Below, one piece after another: positions 34,723-42,274 of a DNA stretch of 64,000 nucleotides. The stretch is taken from positions 1-64,000 of the forward strand of contig DATLBT010000071.1 in the NCBI GenBank assembly GCA_035526825.1, read 5' to 3'. Position 1 is the stretch's first letter; every line of letters begins with the position of its first letter. The stretch is from JACPFV01 sp035526825 (GTDB taxonomy: Bacteria > Pseudomonadota > Gammaproteobacteria > Nevskiales > Nevskiaceae). Below the pieces are notes generated by a model, which was not told the DNA's origin, made no database searches, and saw only the letters and a program-made list of their open reading frames with translations. Position numbers and translations under genes: made by a program.

Positions 34723-36204
34723 ATGCAGCCACAACCCGTCGATCCGCCGAAGGAGAGCCGCAGGGACCGGGCGGTGTTCGTGGCCCTGCTTGTGCTCATG
34801 GCATCGCTGCCGCTGCCGTGGGGCAGCACGCCCGATTTGGCCGTCGCGCTTTTCGGGTTGGCCACAGGAACGCTCGTCGTCGTCAGGCTCCTGCTGGCCC
34901 TGCGCGGGTTCGCCCTTACCGTCGTGCCGATCCCGGCCCGCGTAGTTTTGGCCGGCTGGCTGGCCTGGCTGGGCTGGTGTGGGCTTTACCTGCTGCCGCT
35001 CCCGGACAGCTTGCTCGCGCTGCTGTCGCCGTCTGCGCACACATTGCACGCCAGCGTGGGCGCGCTCCCGCAAGGCCGCGCGATGAATACGATCAGCATC
35101 GTCCCCGGAGCGACGCTGGACCAATTGTTATTGGGCACGAGCTATTTCGCGCTGTTCTGGACGGTGCTGGTGACGGTCGCACGCAACCGGTTTCGTCAAC
35201 GCTGGCTTCTAACCGTCGTAATGGCGTCCGGACTAGTGCAGGCGCTGTACGGCTCGGTCATGACGCTGTCCGGATGGGAATTCGGGTTTTTCGAGCCCAA
35301 GCAACACGGGCATGGCTGGGCCACCGGTACGTTCGTCAACCGCAATCATTTGGCGGGATACCTGGAACTGACGCTCGCAGCCGGTATAGCACTGGTGCTC
35401 GCCGACCTCCGGCCGCAGGGTGCACGCACTTGGAAGCAAACGTTGGCAGACCTCATAGATCTGGCGCTGAGCCCGCGCATGCGCACGCGCGTGATGATCG
35501 CGGTAATGGTAATTGCGCTGGTGCTCACGCGTTCGCGCATGGGCAACATCGCGTTCTTCATCTCACTGGCGATTTGCGCCAACGCCTACATCTGGTTTCG
35601 CAATCCCAGGTACCTCCTCAAGAGCCTGCTTTTTTTCGCCAGTTTGTTCATCATCGACCTGCTCATTGTCAGTGAGCAGTACGGGCTCAAGAAGGTGGTG
35701 CAGCGGATCGAGGCCACCGAATTGCAAACCGAACAACGGGCCCTCGTATTCCGCGACCTTGTCCCCGTCATCGAGGAATACGGGCTGATTGGCGCGGGGC
35801 CGGGAAGCTTCGCGGTTGCGTTTTCGCCGCATCGCTCTGCTGACATTCACGGGTATTTCGACCACGCTCACAACGACTACGCGGAATTCCTCATCGAGAC
35901 CGGCGTCGTGGGCTGCGGCCTGTTGGCCTTGATCGCAGGGATGACGTTCCTGCACGGCTTCCTGCTAGTGCGACGCCGGCGCGACCCGATGGCAAGCGCG
36001 CTGGGCTTTGCGGGGGTGATGGGCCTCATGACGCTGGGCATCCACGGGCTCGCCGACTTCAACCTGCGAATCCCTGCAGTCGCCGCGACCCTGGTCGCCC
36101 TGATGGCCGTTATGCTCAGTTGCTCGAGCCGGTCAACCAAACTTGGCCCTCGCGCGAGCGAGGAAAGTAACCGCGCCTTGCGCAAAGAGGACATCAGCGC
36201 GTGA
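34723..36204 (+). CDS. O-antigen ligase/polymerase family membrane protein
   Basis: A 493-residue polytopic protein. ATG 34723 is preferred; an in-frame TTG at 34711 overlapping the previous stop is an alternative. Helices fill the protein, with the diagnostic periplasmic segment GLIGAGPGSFAVAF...HAHNDYAEFLIETGVVG (about 400-440), the Wzy_C/WaaL signature G.GpGsf...HaHNdylq.l.E.G. An earlier GTFVNRNHLAGYLELTLAAG is also characteristic. It probably polymerises or transfers the exopolysaccharide of the Wza-Wzc module. The GT4 gene start overlaps its stop (GTGA). Confidence 0.85.
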   Translation: MQPQPVDPPKESRRDRAVFVALLVLMASLPLPWGSTPDLAVALFGLATGTLVVVRLLLALRGFALTVVPIPARVVLAGWLAWLGWCGLYLLPLPDSLLALLSPSAHTLHASVGALPQGRAMNTISIVPGATLDQLLLGTSYFALFWTVLVTVARNRFRQRWLLTVVMASGLVQALYGSVMTLSGWEFGFFEPKQHGHGWATGTFVNRNHLAGYLELTLAAGIALVLADLRPQGARTWKQTLADLIDLALSPRMRTRVMIAVMVIALVLTRSRMGNIAFFISLAICANAYIWFRNPRYLLKSLLFFASLFIIDLLIVSEQYGLKKVVQRIEATELQTEQRALVFRDLVPVIEEYGLIGAGPGSFAVAFSPHRSADIHGYFDHAHNDYAEFLIETGVVGCGLLALIAGMTFLHGFLLVRRRRDPMASALGFAGVMGLMTLGIHGLADFNLRIPAVAATLVALMAVMLSCSSRSTKLGPRASEESNRALRKEDISA

Positions 36205-37376
36205 CGCGGCTCATCCTCGTCAATCGCTACTTCCACCCGGACGAGTCTGCGACCAGCCAGTTATCCACCGACCTCGCGCGTCACCTGGCGCAATCTCGAC
36301 CGATCGAAGTACTGGCCAGTCGCCAACTCCTCGAAAAACCCGCGGCGCAGCTACGGCGGCGGGCCACGCTCGATAACGTGTCCATCCACCGACTCTGGTC
36401 GACGCGCTGGGGTCGCCAGTGGCTGCCGGGACGGCTGTTGGACTACCTGAGCTTCCTGGCTGCCGTGGGAATTTGGCTACTGCTGCGCGCGCGCCGCGGC
36501 GATGTGGTACTTGCCAAGACCGACCCACCGCTGCTGGGCGTAGTCACCACGCTATGCACACTCGGTCGCGGCGTGCACCGCATCCAATGGCTGCAGGATC
36601 TCTTCCCCGAAACGGCGATCCGGCTAGGCGTCGTAGCGGAGCAAGGCCTGCCCGCGCGCGCCGTGCGAACGTTGCGTGACTGGTCGCTGCGCCAAAGCGA
36701 ACTGATTATTACGGTGTCCAGCGGAATGTCGGAGCACCTGCGCCGTGTCGCGGGGAAGGCACGCATCGTTCACATTCCGAACTGGGCGGATGACTTGGGC
36801 GCGCACGCTGCCAGCACCGGGACGCAGGCCGCATTCACGGTGGGCTACAGCGGCAACCTCGGCCGCGCCCATCCCATCGACGGGCTGCTGCAGCTCGCCG
36901 AGCACGGCGCGGATCCCGCCCTGCGTTTTTTGTTCTCCGGCGGCGGGGTGAATCACGAACGGCTGCGCGAGCGCGTGCAGGCGTTGAACCGCGACCACTG
37001 GACGTTCCTGCCTTACCAGCCGCGGGAGCAGCTCGGCGCGCTGCTCCGTCGTTCCGACCTGCATCTGGTCATCCTGGACCCGAGAGTCGAGCGCTTCATC
37101 TTTCCCAGCAAGGTCTACGGCATCCTTTCCGCCGGCCGACCCATCCTGCACCTCGGAGACCCAGATGGCGAAGTAGCCCGGCTCTTGAAGGACTGCGCTT
37201 GCGGTTGGTCCATCCCCGCAGACTCCGGGGAGACGCTAATCAGCACCCTGTCGAATCTGCGGCAAAGCCCTGAAAAAGTGGCGAAAGCTGCCCGGAACGC
37301 CCGGACTGCCTATGAGACCAAATTCTCCCGATCAGCGGCCTTGGCAGCGTGGGACGCAGCCTTGCGAACGGTGTAG
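36201..37376 (+). CDS. GT4 family glycosyltransferase, WcaI-like
   Basis: A 391-residue GT-B transferase starting at GTG 36201. LILVNRYFHPDESATSQLSTDLARHL at the N terminus, VLAKTDPPLLG, HRIQWLQDLFPETAIRLGVV, GYSGNLGRAHPIDGLLQL and the C-terminal ERFIFPSKVYGILSAGRPIL are the hallmarks of the colanic-acid WcaI/WbuB branch. The usual E-x7-E is modified, as is common in this branch. It could add a side sugar to the polymer of the neighbouring ligase/polymerase-like protein. Confidence 0.85.
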   Translation: MTRLILVNRYFHPDESATSQLSTDLARHLAQSRPIEVLASRQLLEKPAAQLRRRATLDNVSIHRLWSTRWGRQWLPGRLLDYLSFLAAVGIWLLLRARRGDVVLAKTDPPLLGVVTTLCTLGRGVHRIQWLQDLFPETAIRLGVVAEQGLPARAVRTLRDWSLRQSELIITVSSGMSEHLRRVAGKARIVHIPNWADDLGAHAASTGTQAAFTVGYSGNLGRAHPIDGLLQLAEHGADPALRFLFSGGGVNHERLRERVQALNRDHWTFLPYQPREQLGALLRRSDLHLVILDPRVERFIFPSKVYGILSAGRPILHLGDPDGEVARLLKDCACGWSIPADSGETLISTLSNLRQSPEKVAKAARNARTAYETKFSRSAALAAWDAALRTV

Positions 37377-37409
37377 ATTGACTCACAAAGCGGTGCCCAC
37401 GGAGTTCCC

Positions 37410-38108
37410 ATGAAGTCGCGTAACGTCCTTGTCCTGGCCTTCGCCTCGGCCGCCCTGCCCTTCGCCGCCCTCGCTGGCGGCGGCACCGTCATCAAACTCG
37501 ACGGACGGGCGTCCATCGACCGCAAGGGCAACCCGGTCGACGTCTCCGAGTCCACCCCGATCTTCAGCGGCGACGTACTCAGCGTCAGCGACAAAGCCAG
37601 CGCGCAGTTGCGATTCGAGGACGATTCGGTGTTCGTCGTGCCCGGGGCTGCGAGGTTTCGCGTCGACACGTTCTCGCTGCCCACGCTCACCTCGGGCGGC
37701 AAGGCGATCTACACCCTGCTCGACGGGGGCGTTCGCACGATCACCGGTAGCGTGAGCAAGGGCGACAAGGACCAGTACGAGTTGCGCACCGAGGAAGCCA
37801 CCGTCACGGTGCAGGGATCGGCCTACTCGGCGCTGCGCTGCACCGGGGCCTGCGCGAAGAAATACAAGCCGGGCCTGTACGTGAAGGGCGAGAGCGGCAC
37901 CATCACGGTGGCCACCAACGCGGGCTCATTGAAGGTGCACCGCGGCCAAGTCGTGATCGCGCCCAACAAGAGCAGCATCCCGGTCCACGTCAAGGTTTCC
38001 CCGTTCAACGACCCAATCGTTGCGGCGACGTTCAAGATCGACGTGGAGCTCGAAGCGGAGGTTCATCCGCCGCGGATCGAGCAGGAGCCGGCGGCTAGTC
38101 CGTCGTAG
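37410..38108 (+). CDS. Periplasmic FecR-domain protein
   Basis: A 232-residue exported protein with a signal peptide ending near residue 22 (FAALA-GG). The mature region resembles a FecR domain: VIKLDGRASIDRKGNPVDVSESTPIFSGDVLSV, ARFRVDTF, YTLLDGGVRTITGSV, then YELRTEEATVTVQGSAY and GTITVATNAGSLKVHRGQVV. Such secreted FecR proteins occur beside exopolysaccharide genes and may bind glycans or sense envelope state, but this is not established. A Cys pair (RCTGACAKK) could form a disulfide. Its last 14 bases overlap the convergent carbamoyltransferase gene. Confidence 0.75.
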   Translation: MKSRNVLVLAFASAALPFAALAGGGTVIKLDGRASIDRKGNPVDVSESTPIFSGDVLSVSDKASAQLRFEDDSVFVVPGAARFRVDTFSLPTLTSGGKAIYTLLDGGVRTITGSVSKGDKDQYELRTEEATVTVQGSAYSALRCTGACAKKYKPGLYVKGESGTITVATNAGSLKVHRGQVVIAPNKSSIPVHVKVSPFNDPIVAATFKIDVELEAEVHPPRIEQEPAASPS

Positions 38109-39852
38109 CCCACCGCTCGATCAGGTAGTCGCCCAGCACCAATACATCCATCTTCGTCCGCAGAAAGCAATCCAGCGCCTCCTGCGGCTGGCACACCACC
38201 GGCTCGTTCTCGTTGAACGAGGTGTTCAGCACCATCGGCACTCCAGTCTGGCGCTCGAACTCACTGATCAGGGCGTGGTAGCGCGGGTTCGCATCGGCGC
38301 TCACCGTCTGCAGCCGACCCGTGCCATCCACATGCGTCACCGCCGGGATCTGCGCGCGCTTGTCCGCGCGGATCGGAAACACCTGCATCATGAACGGCAC
38401 ATCTCCGTCGCGCTCGAACCACTCCGCCACACGCTCGCGCAGCACCGACGGCGCGAACGGTCGGAACGATTCGCGGCGCTTGATCTTCAGATTCAGAATG
38501 TCTTTCATATCCGCACGACGCGGGTCGCCCAGGATCGACCGGTTACCCAGCGCACGCGGACCCCACTCCATGCGGCCCTGGAACCAGCCCACGACGCTTC
38601 CCTGAGCAATGCGCGCAGCCACACGCTGCAGCAATTGCTGTTCGTCGACCGCCTTTTCGACGCGGCAGTTTTCGCCCTCGAGTTTGGAACGGCGCGCATC
38701 AATCTCCGCGCGAACGGTGTCGGCCGCATAATCCGGCCCCCAGTACGCGTGATTCATCACGAAGTCCCGCTGGCCACCCGACTGGCGAAACACCTCGAAC
38801 GCCGCACCAATCGCGCCACCGGCATCGCCGGCCGCCGACTGCACGTAGACCTTGGTAAACGGCGTGTACAGCCCGATCTTGCCGTTGGCCAGCGAGTTCA
38901 TCGCACAGCCCCCGGCCAGCGCCAGGTTGTCGCAGTGGTACCTGGGGTGCAGCTGGTTGAGCAGGTGGAAGAACGCTTCCTCGTACATCGCCTGCACCGA
39001 CGACGCGATGTCGCGGTGACGTTGTTCCATCGGCTCGGTCGGCGCGCGCGGCGGCCCGAGCAACGTGCTCAGCTCGGCCGAGAACAACGGGCCTACTTCC
39101 GGGATACCGCCTGACCACTTGTACGAGAAGCCCTCGCGGTGATGTCGGAAGTACTGCAGGTCCAAGGCGTAGCCGCCGTCCTTCCGGAGCATGACGAGCT
39201 TGCGCATCTGGTCCATGTAAACCGGCGCGCCATAAGCGCCCAGGCCCATGACCTTGTACTCATCGCCGTAGTGCGGAAAGCCCAGGAATTGCGTCAGAGC
39301 CTGGTAGAACACCCCGAGCGAATGCGGAAAGCCGACGCCGCCATCGATTTTCAATTGGGTGCCGCGCCCCAAGCCCCACGCCGCGCTGCGAAAATCGCCA
39401 AAGCCGTCGATCGACAGCGTCACGGCCTTGTCGAAGGGCGAGATCCAGAAAGCGGAAGCCAAATGCGCCTGGTGATGTTCGACGGCCGTAAGTGGGCCTC
39501 TGAACGGTGTGCCGTTGGCGAGCTCCCGCACGTCTTCAGAGACGCCTGCACGGTGGCCGGCGTGTGTCAGGCGCTGCACGATCAGCTTCAGCGAGGGCCG
39601 CCGGCGCATCGCGTACACGAGCTTGCTGGCGATATTGGCATGGCGATCAGTGTTGACCGCGATGTGGCTCAAATCCGCGGCCGTGATGCCGGCGGTCTTG
39701 AGGCAATACAGGATCGAATCTGCGGGAAAGCCGGCCCAGTGCTTGATGCGCTTGAAGCGCTCTTCTTCCGCCGCGGCGACAAGCCTGCCGTCCACGACTA
39801 GCGACGCGGAGGCGTCGGCGTGGTAGGCGTTGATGCCGAGGATAGCGGTCAC
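38095..39852 (-). CDS. NodU/TobZ-family O-carbamoyltransferase
   Basis: About 585 residues from GTG 39852, chosen because TAILGINAYHADASASLVVDGRLVAAAEEERFKRIKH is the normal family start. The N-terminal YrdC-independent actin-like fold (CmcH/NodU) shows VEHHQAHLASAFW and SIDGFGDFRSAAWG. The C-terminal domain has GWFQGRMEWGPRALGNRSILGDPR, SFRPFAPSVL and VPMVLNTSFNENEPVV. It transfers carbamoyl from carbamoyl phosphate to a hydroxyl via carbamoyl-adenylate. Among glycan genes the target is probably a sugar of the exported polymer. It has its own transcription unit on the minus strand and ends inside the FecR gene. Confidence 0.87.
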   Translation of the reverse strand: MTAILGINAYHADASASLVVDGRLVAAAEEERFKRIKHWAGFPADSILYCLKTAGITAADLSHIAVNTDRHANIASKLVYAMRRRPSLKLIVQRLTHAGHRAGVSEDVRELANGTPFRGPLTAVEHHQAHLASAFWISPFDKAVTLSIDGFGDFRSAAWGLGRGTQLKIDGGVGFPHSLGVFYQALTQFLGFPHYGDEYKVMGLGAYGAPVYMDQMRKLVMLRKDGGYALDLQYFRHHREGFSYKWSGGIPEVGPLFSAELSTLLGPPRAPTEPMEQRHRDIASSVQAMYEEAFFHLLNQLHPRYHCDNLALAGGCAMNSLANGKIGLYTPFTKVYVQSAAGDAGGAIGAAFEVFRQSGGQRDFVMNHAYWGPDYAADTVRAEIDARRSKLEGENCRVEKAVDEQQLLQRVAARIAQGSVVGWFQGRMEWGPRALGNRSILGDPRRADMKDILNLKIKRRESFRPFAPSVLRERVAEWFERDGDVPFMMQVFPIRADKRAQIPAVTHVDGTGRLQTVSADANPRYHALISEFERQTGVPMVLNTSFNENEPVVCQPQEALDCFLRTKMDVLVLGDYLIERWATTD

Positions 39853-40131
39853 GATTGGTTTTCGGCGCAAAGCAGTGGCCTTAAGGACCCCCCGGACAGT
39901 GCTTGGATACAGGTAGGGCGCGCATCTTGGCCTAGTTGTCGGGCGGTTCATATCGCTAGGACCCGAAAACAACGCAATCGGGATGATTTTGCTAGCGCTT
40001 TGGCCATTTCGGGGCCCATGGCGCAAACACCATGGTCGCGGCGCCGGGCATGGGTGGCTTTCCAGCTTAGACGGAAGTCGATGCCCTTGAAAAAAACCTA
40101 ACGTTTTCAGGTATCGAAACCACGACTTCGA
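39853..40131. other. Non-coding part of a 367-bp divergent gap
   Basis: Between the minus-strand carbamoyltransferase gene and the plus-strand small-peptide gene no credible coding frame is seen in these bases. The segment contains two copies of CCATGG separated by 8 bases (40016-40035) and an A/T-rich patch at 40087-40110 holding the short inverted repeat AAAAC-CTAAC-GTTTT. It is well placed to hold promoters for both directions and enhancer sites for the sigma-54-type promoter just downstream. Confidence 0.5.
40016..40035. repeat. CCATGG-N8-CCATGG repeat, possible operator
   Basis: Two identical self-complementary hexamers are spaced by 8 bases, so their centres are 14 bases apart. They lie about 100 bases upstream of the sigma-54-like promoter, where activator sites normally occur. 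It may be coincidental in high-G+C DNA; no protein can be assigned. Confidence 0.25.
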
Positions 40132-40148
40132 TTGGCACGGCTCCTGCT
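40132..40148 (+). promoter_or_regulatory. Sigma-54-type (-24/-12) promoter
   Basis: TTGGCACGGCTCCTGCT matches the consensus YTGGCACGrNNNTTGCW at all fixed positions except C for the first T of TTGC. The invariant GG (40134-40135) and GC (40146-40147) are exactly ten bases apart, as RpoN requires. Transcription would start near 40160, leaving about 60 bases before the small-peptide ATG. It implies control by an enhancer-binding activator, not encoded in the window. Confidence 0.65.
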
Positions 40149-40219
40149 CCTCTTTACGTCGAGCGGTTCGCCTTTTGGATTTCGCGAACCGAACGCCCCT
40201 CCTCAAGGAGTAACTTGAA

Positions 40220-40420
40220 ATGATCAACAAGAACATGAAGTCGACCGTCGTAGCCGCTGCTCTTTTGCTTGCCAGCATTTCCGCCCCGCTCGCGGCCGCC
40301 CCTCCGGCTGGAGACGTATCCGCGGAAAGCAGCGCTTCTCCCTGGCATGGTCAGACCTGGGTCGCCTATTGGCTCAACTTCCTGTCCACTCTGGATCGGC
40401 GCGCCTGGGCCCAGGGCTAA
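40220..40420 (+). CDS. Small secreted peptide of unknown function
   Basis: A 66-residue product with strong start signals: AAGGAG (40205-40210) nine bases before the ATG, and a sigma-54-like promoter upstream. MINKNMKSTVVAAALLLASISAPLAAA forms a Sec signal peptide with cleavage expected near residue 25-27. The mature remainder, about 40 residues, is unusually rich in Trp/Tyr (SPWHGQTWVAYWLNFL) and contains no Cys. It ends just before a strong terminator-like hairpin, so it can be a one-gene transcript. It lacks the lasso leader motif, so I do not regard it as the lasso precursor. No family was recognised. Confidence 0.6.
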   Translation: MINKNMKSTVVAAALLLASISAPLAAAPPAGDVSAESSASPWHGQTWVAYWLNFLSTLDRRAWAQG

Positions 40421-40438
40421 ACGGCAACTGCGGAACCG

Positions 40439-40495
40439 GAGAGGTTATGCGCTAGAGTCGGCCCACTGTGCCGATCGCGCTAACCTCTCTTTTTT
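40439..40495 (+). terminator. Strong terminator/attenuator hairpin overlapping the start of the lasso operon
   Basis: Left arm 40439-40452 (GAGAGGTTA, bulged T, GCGC) pairs with right arm 40477-40489 (GCGCTAACCTCTC): 13 base pairs with one bulge. Nested inside is a second hairpin, TCGGC (40458-40462) with GCCGA (40470-40474). Six T residues follow (40490-40495). The GTG start of the nucleotidyltransferase gene (40468) lies within the hairpin. The element can end the small-peptide transcript and may act as an attenuator that gates expression of the downstream lasso genes. Confidence 0.75.
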
Positions 40496-41610
40496 CTCCG
40501 GAGTTACAGCGGCTGAGCCGCATCTGCGGCATAGGGCGCGGCCCCCGGGCCCAAACGGGTCCGGCTGACTCTCTCCAGGAATTGGCAAGGCAGCAGCAGG
40601 TCGAGCCGCTGCTCTGGAACTGGCAGGATCGGGCACTGGCCGCCGCGCCCTCGCCTCCGGAATGGGTCGCCCAGAGGTCGCAACACTCCGCGACCGCCCT
40701 ACAGTTGACCGCCGAAACCGCGAGGCTGGGCAAAGTCTTTGATACCGCCAATATCGAAGTCATCGCATTGAAAGGCCCCCTGCTGGCCAAGCAGTACTAT
40801 GGCGATCTGGCTCTCCGCCACGTTGGCGATATCGATCTGCTGGTGGCTCGCGATTCGATCGACGCCGCGGACGTCTTGTTGCAAAAATCTGGATACCAGC
40901 GCACCAAGCCCCTAAGAGCGCTCAGCCCGGCGCGCTTCGCCCTGTACGTTGCAACACAGCACGAGTTTGGATACCTGGACCCGACAACCGGAACCGCGGT
41001 AGAGCTCCACTGGCGCTATGCGGACGCCGCCGGCTTGCAAGCCGATACATTCCGAGCCCTTTGGACACGGTCGACGATCGCCACCGTCGGCGCGGTGCCG
41101 GTGCGCACGCTTGCGCCCATCGACACCTTGATGCAACTCGCGGTGCATGGCGCTCTGGATGGCTGGTCACGCCTTAAATGGCTTGCGGACTTGCCCCGCG
41201 TGGCGGCCCACACGAACAGCAGCCAGATCGAACAGCTTCGGACGCGGGCGTCGACGAACGGCTTAGCCCGCATTCTCGACTTGGCGCTATACCTCGCTGG
41301 CTCCGACGCTGTCACCACATCCGTGGCGCCGTGGATGGAAAGGGTTCTGGAATACGTCGCTTGGCGGGTGCAAAATCCGCACCCCCGCGAGCTCGCAGCG
41401 CGAGCTCGCATCCTCCATTCGGTCACCTGTTCGCGCTACATGAACGCCCTACTCGTGGATTCCCACCTCCTGGCACAGCACCGGTACGTATCCCAGATCA
41501 TGCCCAGGGATTTCGATGCGCTCCCACTACCGGACGTCTTCACGCCCACTCTTCCCTACGTTGCGCGCGTAACGCGTGCGTTTCGCGCCGTCGCAAGGCG
41601 ATCCGGATGA
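40468..41610 (+). CDS. NTP_transf_5-family nucleotidyltransferase of the lasso cluster
   Basis: A 380-residue protein with the family core LKGPLLAKQYYGDLALRHVGDIDLLV: Lys102-Gly103 and the metal-binding Asp121-x-Asp123. Proteins of this family accompany HPr-kinase-like proteins in phospho-lasso peptide clusters. In the reported pseudomycoidin system the homologue further decorates the phosphorylated peptide. An in-frame TAG at 40453 forbids a much earlier start, and GTG 40468 is the first candidate, but it sits inside the hairpin and lacks a Shine-Dalgarno site. It overlaps the B2 gene as ATGA. Confidence 0.75.
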   Translation: MPIALTSLFSPELQRLSRICGIGRGPRAQTGPADSLQELARQQQVEPLLWNWQDRALAAAPSPPEWVAQRSQHSATALQLTAETARLGKVFDTANIEVIALKGPLLAKQYYGDLALRHVGDIDLLVARDSIDAADVLLQKSGYQRTKPLRALSPARFALYVATQHEFGYLDPTTGTAVELHWRYADAAGLQADTFRALWTRSTIATVGAVPVRTLAPIDTLMQLAVHGALDGWSRLKWLADLPRVAAHTNSSQIEQLRTRASTNGLARILDLALYLAGSDAVTTSVAPWMERVLEYVAWRVQNPHPRELAARARILHSVTCSRYMNALLVDSHLLAQHRYVSQIMPRDFDALPLPDVFTPTLPYVARVTRAFRAVARRSG

Positions 41611-42008
41611 ATTGGCGCAGAAGGCTGCGAACCGTCGAGGCAGCCGTGCTCATTTCTTTTTGGGCCGTGTTGGTCAGAATCGTTCCGATTCGCCGCATCG
41701 TGGGCGATCCCCCGAGCAATCGCCGAGTCGAGGATCCTGTGACAGGGGACGTCCGCAACGCTGCCCAGGACGTGCGTGGCGCCATCCGCTCAGCAGCCGC
41801 CCGCCTTCCGTTCCGGTCGCGCTGCCTGGCACAGTCGCTCGCGGCTAGTACCATGCTCAGGCGACGGCGCGTGCACAGCACTCTGCGCATCGGGGCGCGA
41901 CAACGCGAAAGCTTTGAAGCCCATGCCTGGGTCGAATGCGCCGGCTTGATCGTGGCGGGAGAAGGACAAGTGGGGACTTACGCAGTCATGCTGAGCCGAC
42001 AAAGTTGA
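41607..42008 (+). CDS. Lasso peptide leader protease, B2 (transglutaminase-like)
   Basis: A 133-residue protein, ATG 41607 overlapping the previous stop. The N terminus has a hydrophobic stretch (VEAAVLISFWAVLVRIVPI). The Transglut_core3 site is clear: Cys73 in RCLAQSLAASTMLRRRRVHSTLRIGARQ and His106 in FEAHAWVEC. This is the cysteine protease half of the split B enzyme, which removes the leader from the lasso precursor so that the cyclase can close the ring. The separate PqqD-like B1 gene follows after 2 bases, the normal split-B arrangement. Confidence 0.87.
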   Translation: MNWRRRLRTVEAAVLISFWAVLVRIVPIRRIVGDPPSNRRVEDPVTGDVRNAAQDVRGAIRSAAARLPFRSRCLAQSLAASTMLRRRRVHSTLRIGARQRESFEAHAWVECAGLIVAGEGQVGTYAVMLSRQS

Positions 42009-42010
42009 CC

Positions 42011-42274
42011 ATGTTTTACAAGCGATCGGTAAACGCGGTGACGGCAGACTTGGGCGACGGGCATCTCGCAGTCATGGGACTGTCGCGAGGGCGCTATTAC
42101 ACGTTGAATGCGACCGGGAAAGTCATCTGGACATTTCTCGAAACGCCCCGCAGCGCCGAGGACATCGAGGCGCATGTGCAATCCTGCTTCGATATCGACA
42201 CCGACACCTGCCTGCAAGACTCGCAGAAGTTTCTGGCCGACCTTGTTGCCGAGGGACTCGTCGAGCGTGTCTGA
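42011..42274 (+). CDS. Lasso peptide B1, PqqD-like leader-recognition protein
   Basis: An 87-residue PqqD-fold RiPP recognition element. ATG 42011 is chosen because FYKRSVNAVTADLGDGHLAVM begins the beta-strand part; GRYYTLNATGKVIWTFLETPRSAEDIEAHV and FLADLVAEGLVERV complete the winged-helix pattern. B1 proteins bind the precursor leader through its Tyr-x2-Pro-x-Leu motif and hand it to B2. It lies 2 bases after B2 and overlaps the kinase gene by 8 bases. A second PqqD-like gene lies beside the precursor, so which of the two reads its leader is open. Confidence 0.87.
   Translation: MFYKRSVNAVTADLGDGHLAVMGLSRGRYYTLNATGKVIWTFLETPRSAEDIEAHVQSCFDIDTDTCLQDSQKFLADLVAEGLVERV

Noticed and set aside
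39867..39881. Sigma-54-like sequence on the minus strand before the carbamoyltransferase
   Set aside because: GG and GC have the right spacing, but the match is partial and the implied transcription start would leave almost no leader before GTG 39852.
40404..40415. Perfect palindrome CCTGGGCCCAGG at the end of the small-peptide gene
   Set aside because: It lies inside the coding sequence, has no spacer and can be explained by codons for Trp-Ala-Gln; no regulatory meaning can be argued.
40220..40420. The small secreted peptide as a second lasso precursor
   Set aside because: It has no Tyr-x2-Pro-x-Leu leader motif, its N terminus is a Sec signal peptide, and no Gly/Ala start with Asp/Glu at 7-9 preceded by Thr at -2 is found.
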